Shown here: positions 59,671-64,000 of the stretch, piece after piece
Layout: each line of letters begins with the position of its first letter
How positions within the stretch are numbered: position 1 is the first letter of the stretch
Assembly: GCF_030272615.1 (NCBI RefSeq)
Contig: NC_081406.1
Coordinates: 112,065,783 to 112,129,782 of the forward strand
Direction of reading: 5' to 3'
Source of the DNA: Cryptomeria japonica
Taxonomy: Eukaryota > Streptophyta > Pinopsida > Cupressales > Cupressaceae
Length of the DNA: 64,000 nt
Position numbers and translations under genes: made by a program
The notes under the pieces: model-generated
Told to the model about the DNA's origin: nothing
Databases searched by the model: none
The model's input: the letters and a program-made list of their open reading frames with translations, nothing else

Positions 59671-60276
59671 ATAATGCCATTGTGAAATCATGTAACACTC
59701 GTCGCATATGATTTTCATCACATACGCATTTATTTATAGTGGCTTGGATTACTTGGCTTTAGTCGTTGCCACTTAGGCTATTCCCTCTCACTTGGCCTTA
59801 TAGGCTACTTGGGAGGCAGGCCTTCTAATGATGCTATCCTAATGCAAAAAATAAAATAAAGCATGAAAAAGGTGAGTCTGGATTTTTAATCACCCAAAAA
59901 TGGGGAGAGCATATACCTATCACCTTGAAGACATGAAGAACAATGATTCCTTTTAAACCTTCATTGCAATGTTTTCTAAACTATTAGAGATGTTGCTCCA
60001 AAAAGGCATGGGGTTCATTTTAACCACCATAGCAATGATGAAAGTTGTATTGTTCTTTATTAAAAGCACCAAAAAGAAAGATTTAGCTAAACTAATCCCT
60101 ACAAGAAACCATGAGAATTGTTAGCACATTGTGGGCTCTCCAACCTAATTTTCTTCCTTTGGTTACAAAAATCTTCTTTAGTGTTTATCAATGATCTGTT
60201 ATAAAATAGAACGCTAAAAGACTAGAATTTAAGAAAAATGAAAGAATAGAGGTTTTTTTTTTTTACATGAGGAACT
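59671..60276 (-). other. Leader of J, right of K
   Basis: No gene. Contains the stretch GGCTATTCCCTCTCACTTGG and GGGAGGCAGGCCTTCT, which matches the K leader and supports kinship of J and K. Confidence 0.5.
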
Positions 60277-60497
60277 TGCTAAAAATGGAAACTGCCAAAA
60301 ATAGAAACTTTTTAGAAACAGAAACTTGCCAAAAATGGAAACCTTCCAAAAATGAAAACTTTCTAGAAATGGAAACCACCAAAATGGAAGGCTTCCAAAA
60401 ATGGAAACTTTCTAGAAATAGAAACCTGCAAAATAGAAACTTTCCAAAAATGGGAACTTTCTAGAAGTGGAAACCTACCAAAAATGGAAACCTGCAG
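60277..60497 (-). repeat. AAAAATGGAAAC tandem repeat in J leader
   Basis: About ten imperfect units of 18-24 bp, such as CCAAAAATGGAAACTTTCTA and GAAATGGAAACC, next to the PBS. It creates the open frame at 60267-60464, which is not a gene. Confidence 0.75.
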
Positions 60498-60525
60498 ACA
60501 TACACAAAATTTAAAATTGTTGTTA

Positions 60526-60544
60526 GTTCACGTCAAGTTCACTA
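60526..60544 (-). other. Primer binding site of J, decayed
   Basis: Minus-strand TAGTGAACTTGACGTGAAC. It matches the K site except for three G-to-A or C-to-T changes, including the second base of the essential TGG. Confidence 0.6.
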
Positions 60545-60546
60545 GA

Positions 60547-61683
60547 TGTACTCAAGGTTAAAATCATCATAATTAATCAGATTATAAGAGTGAATCACAA
60601 CTCTAATCTAATTAATATTACTCCTAAATTACAATGGAATGATGCAAAATCAATTGAAATGAAAGAACTATCTAAAACCCCCTCAATTGACATAGCAAGG
60701 ATTCCATTGCTCTTCTCCATTATTGTTGATGTAGGTGGCTCTCAAGTATTGCACTGATTTCCTGCATAAGATGGACAATAGCTTTGAAGACTATGATTCT
60801 AGATTGAATTGAAGAATGGGGTTGAATTTATAGATTTTCAACACAAAGGAGGTGAGAAATAGAACTCAATTGTTGATTGATAGACAACTGATTTGATTGA
60901 TCTGTTAATATGATTGATTGAGGAGTCAACTAGATGGATTGGCTAGTGAACTGAATAGATTAACTAGTAGATTGAATTGATGAATCAGATGACTAAATTG
61001 ATTGCAGAGATAAGTGGATTGATTGATCAGTAGATTGAATAGATGGATTAGAAGACTGAAATGATTGATTAGTCATAAAAAGTTGATTTTGAGTGAAAAT
61101 GGGATATTGATGAGTTAACTGATTAGATAACTGATTTGATCAATCAATTCTGATTTTAGCATGTGCTGTAGGATTTTGAAATTGAATTTGATTTTCATTT
61201 CCAATTTGGATTTGAATTTGGTCTTTTGAATGTTGAGATGCACATGAAATTAACTAAAATTCAGATTTGGTGAAATGTGAATTTGGAAGAAATTAAATTA
61301 ATTGAAATTCGAATTTGGGGAAATATGAATTGAAATTAGATGAAATTAATTGGAATTAGAATTTGGGGAATTAGCGGAATAATTAATTAATTTAAATAAT
61401 TTAAATAAAATTATTTAAACATTAGAAATGAGCATAATTAAATAATAAAGATTATTTAACTAAGGAATAAATCGCTATTAATTAAATAATTAATATTTTA
61501 ATTAATTAATATTTGAGATGGGTTTGAATTATTAAATGATTAAAGAATGGAAATTGGATAATTAATAATGTAGAATGTAATGATTAGAAGAAATAAATTA
61601 GCTTTATTAATAATTAAAGAATTACTTAATTAAATAGATGAATAATCAGTATGTGATCAATGAGATATTTTTAGGTGTCTACA
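60547..61683 (-). repeat. 5' LTR of J
   Basis: 1137 bp, TGTACTCAAGG to AGGTGTCTACA on the plus strand, pairs with 8943-9065 plus 21351-22357. TATAAATT box at 60825-60832 (minus). A TTAATTAA-rich block is at 61380-61640. Confidence 0.8.
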
Positions 61684-62180
61684 ACTGTCATAGCTCTTCC
61701 ATCCCATCGTGACTTGATCAGCTTTTCAAAATCATTCTTAGGAACTGATCTTAATATTGGAACTTCACCGGTGGAACACAATCTAGTTACTGCATGAGCC
61801 ACTTCCTTATTGATCTTATGTGGTCGATCAAGCCACATAAAATGGTCATGCATACGACTCAAAACATATCTCACAAGATCATAATCAAAATCATCAATAG
61901 AATTTAGTGCATGGTGAAAACCTTTATTAATAAAATTCTTAAATTGTTCCTTCAGTAATACATCTTTATTAGACTTTACCCTATATTGATCAAATATAAC
62001 ATAAATTCCAAAGTCTTCCAACTTACAATGAATGTATGATCTAATATCCTCTACATGCAAAACTCTATATGGGACTCTAGATAGGGCTCTGACAGGATCA
62101 GTTTTAATGGATTTAAAAGGGTGCCTCTTAAACTCTAGACGAGGCCTGACTATAACATCTACCAGATGTGGTGCATCCAT
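61684..62180 (-). pseudogene. ORF2 of element I, N-terminal part
   Basis: Opens at 62180 (MDAPHLVDVIVRPRLEF) and runs to the J insertion. It contains YVLSRMHDHFMWLDRPHKI near 61815-61875 and VTRLCSTGEVPIL, the hallmark block of the family shared with B and D. The frame is open for 166 codons without a stop, the longest intact stretch of this block in the window. Function unknown. Confidence 0.65.
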
Positions 62181-62658
62181 CTTCAGAGATTTAGACTTAG
62201 AAACAAATAACAGGCTTTATTGGATAAATACCTTCCAACGCTTCCACAAGTAGGTTTTCAATACTAAGAATGCACTTTCACTGATTACCGATCATAGATC
62301 ACTCCAAATCTTCTATTAACTTGATCAAATGCTGCTCACACAAGGTCTTATCTACTCTTTTCGCTCTTCGGGTGCTCTCAAGAATGCAAAGTGACAAATA
62401 ATATTAAAAAAAAAGTCCTTTTATTTGCTCAATACCTACTGCATTAAATGTTATTCCTGGTTGTATAAACAAACAAACTCTAAAACACCATTCAATATAC
62501 TACCGGTTCTCATATCACATCAAACCTACCGGTTTGATCATAAAGTCATTTCACAATATCAAAATGCATCAAGATATGTAGATTTATCTTACCACACATC
62601 ATTTAGGGGGGTCCTAAAATGGATCTATCATTAAGCTCCCCCTAAGCCTTTTAACAAC
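62181..62658 (-). other. Spacer between ORF1 and ORF2 of I
   Basis: No supported gene. Same position as the spacers in B and D. It contains short ACCGGTT-type words also common in the copia-type parts of the window. Confidence 0.4.
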
Positions 62659-64000
62659 TTAGTTTGTCAGTGATGAGTTCTCTACACTAGGTGATGACTT
62701 AGGATATTCTGATGGTTTGTCTTCAACTTTCTCATCACTCTTCTTTTTACAGATCTTATTCATCTCTTCTCTGGTCTCTTCCACATCAACTTTCTTCTTC
62801 CCTTTCTGGTCAGCAAATTGATTTACCAGTTGACTTATTTTATCTCTACAAAACTTTGCAAGGTGTTCTGGTTGGTGACAATGAAAACATGCCATACCAG
62901 ATGCTCTCTAGGGTCTAGCATTGCCTCTACCAGTCCTTCTTATGCAATTCAAAGCTACATGACCGTAGTTATGATAGATTGTGCAAATCACATTCATTAT
63001 CTTTTCCATCTCATAGGGACTAGACCGGTTAGCATAGGGTCTCTACCAATTTGCATTTCCCTAGTCATTAAAAGTTCTTTACCAATCTCCACCAAATCTC
63101 TGATTCATGTGGGGTGTCAGATTATTTGCTCCATACCTGCATTCAACAACTATATTCTCAAACATGTTGCAAGTGTAATAATAACCACTAAAGGTTATAG
63201 GTTTGTATCCTTGATTGGAATTAGGTCTATAACCATTAATAACATTAGATCTAAAAAACATTAGTAGTATGTCTTGGCTTATGACAATTAAAGCATACTG
63301 GTTTGTAGGGTTTCTTATTGGTGGATTTCTAGATCTTAGGTGTAGATTTACCTTCATGCATGATGTCTTTGGTACCAGAAGGCTCACCTTTCTAAAAGGC
63401 TGTGTATCCCAAGCCATGTGTATCTCCATTCTACCTTTGTGACCGGATTTTCTCATCAAGCATAGTAGAGCTCTTGTTAAACTTTGCAAGTGTTTCATTA
63501 GCATCAACAAGTTCCTTTGTAAGATCTTCATTATTTTTCATCATACTTTCTCTTGGATACATTGTCATGTCTAGATCAGCCTTTATTTCTTATTTTTCTT
63601 CTTGTTCCTCATGAAGATGATGATATAGGGTTCCAACCTCCTAGTTCAACTTAAAGATCTCATGTTCTTTTTCTCTGACCTTGTCTTTAGCTATCCTCCT
63701 TGCTTCAAGCTCTCAACTCATCCTGATAGTTAGGGCTTCCAACTCTCTCCTCAGGTTTACCTTCTCATCATTTAGTTTTTCAACTTTAGTAACCAATGCA
63801 TCCATGTTTGCTTTATTAGAAGAACTATTTTCAGTAAACTCCATCAATTGTTCTACAAGTTCTCTTCTCTTAGCAAGTGAGGCTTTATACTTGCCTTTCA
63901 ATGTATCTAGGGCTTCCTCATCTTTTGCAATCCAGATAGACATCACTCTATAGCTAATATCCCCCATGATAGCCTTAGGAATATTTCCCAAGTGGTTAAG
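62659..64000 (-). pseudogene. ORF1 of element I: coiled coil plus decayed CCHC knuckles
   Basis: Read from the right edge leftwards: a charged coiled coil (63991-63713, then 63531 on), then knuckle sites. CFHCHQPEHLAKFC near 62848-62890 is intact. CTIYHNYGHVALNC near 62935-62980 has lost its second Cys, and CFNCHKPRHTTNVF near 63255-63295 has lost the last one. A Lys/Glu-rich tail ends at 62659. Frame changes and stops occur around 62900, 63100 and 63560. The start and 5' LTR lie outside the window. Confidence 0.6.

Larger units (their letters stand above)
8943..61683 (-). mobile_element. Element J: 8.8 kb non-autonomous LTR element split by A, D and K
   Basis: LTRs at 8943-22357 (itself split by A) and 60547-61683 define a minus-strand element. 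The PBS lies just left of the right LTR and the PPT just right of the left LTR, giving minus orientation. Flanking pentamers are ATTAT and ACTGT, which differ by two transitions; the insertion is better proved by the exact join of element I coding sequence across it. Removing A, D and K leaves about 8.8 kb with a proline/asparagine/glutamine-rich gag-like frame and no pol. It is a relative of element K: both share the LTR end GTCTACA, PPT context, PBS type and leader sequence. Confidence 0.75.
3814..64000 (-). mobile_element. Element I: split non-autonomous copia-like LTR element (ORF1/ORF2 family)
   Basis: Minus-strand element whose 3' LTR is at the left (3814-4990) and whose 5' LTR lies beyond position 64000. 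Its coding part is split by element J: ORF1 and the start of ORF2 are at 61684-64000, the rest of ORF2 at 4991-8942. The split is exact in protein terms: the peptide ending RAMTV on the right continues as NEIDDPVVKFDSMVIGY on the left, matching the uninterrupted layout in D and B. A solo LTR (C) is also inserted. About 6.5 kb of its own sequence is visible. There is no protease, integrase, reverse transcriptase or RNase H. Confidence 0.75.

Noticed and set aside
60267-60464. 65-codon frame rich in METAKNRN-like repeats
   Set aside because: Translation of the AAAAATGGAAAC array, not a gene.
1-64000. Host genes, tRNA or rRNA genes
   Set aside because: All segments longer than a few hundred bases are accounted for by LTR elements or their flanks; no other domain or RNA signature was recognised by eye.

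Overview
This 64 kb window looks like a block of plant nuclear intergenic DNA made almost entirely of LTR retrotransposons nested inside one another. I found no host gene, tRNA, rRNA or CRISPR array. The organism is most likely a large-genome seed plant, plausibly a gymnosperm. That is inferred from the AT-rich composition, plant-type Ty1/copia and Ty3/gypsy signatures, initiator-tRNA primer sites (TGGTATCAGAGC) and long nested non-autonomous elements; the species cannot be read from the sequence.

The nest was solved by pairing LTRs, target-site duplications (TSDs), primer sites (PBS) and polypurine tracts (PPT). Letters are local names. L (1-3813, +) is the 3' end of a gypsy-like gag/protease element. 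I (3814 to beyond 64000, -) is the oldest large element followed here; it holds a solo LTR, C (5530-6468), and is split by J. J (8943-61683, -) is about 8.8 kb of its own sequence stretched to 52.7 kb by three insertions: A, D and K. A (9066-21345, -, TSD GAAAG) is a gypsy-like gag/protease element carrying B (11170-15526, -, TSD TATTT). D (26468-43649, +) carries H (30131-40784, -, TSD CATCC), which carries the copia element G (31838-39600, +). K (45200-59665, -, TSD GATAC) lies in the leader side of J. The deepest chain is I > J > D > H > G.

Only G has a recognisable gag-protease-integrase-reverse transcriptase-RNase H polyprotein, broken by four nonsense codons and two frameshifts. L and A carry gag plus a protease-like fold without the catalytic D-T/S-G motif. 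B, D and I are one family with copia-type ends (TGTTGGC or TGTTGGA start, initiator-Met PBS, GCCAAAGGGGGAGAT-type PPT) but no pol; they carry ORF1 (coiled coil plus several CCHC knuckles) and a long ORF2 of unknown function with a conserved VLSRVHG..FWLD block. J and K are a second non-autonomous family with a proline-rich gag-like ORF and long leaders. K additionally carries, on the opposite strand, a decayed plant mobile domain (PMD) gene that J lacks.

The most interesting items are the ORF1/ORF2 family, the antisense PMD cargo in K, paired 35-bp repeats shared by J and K, the inverted G/H junction, and the unusually legible nesting order. Function today is probably nil for most coding regions, since nearly all contain stops or frameshifts.
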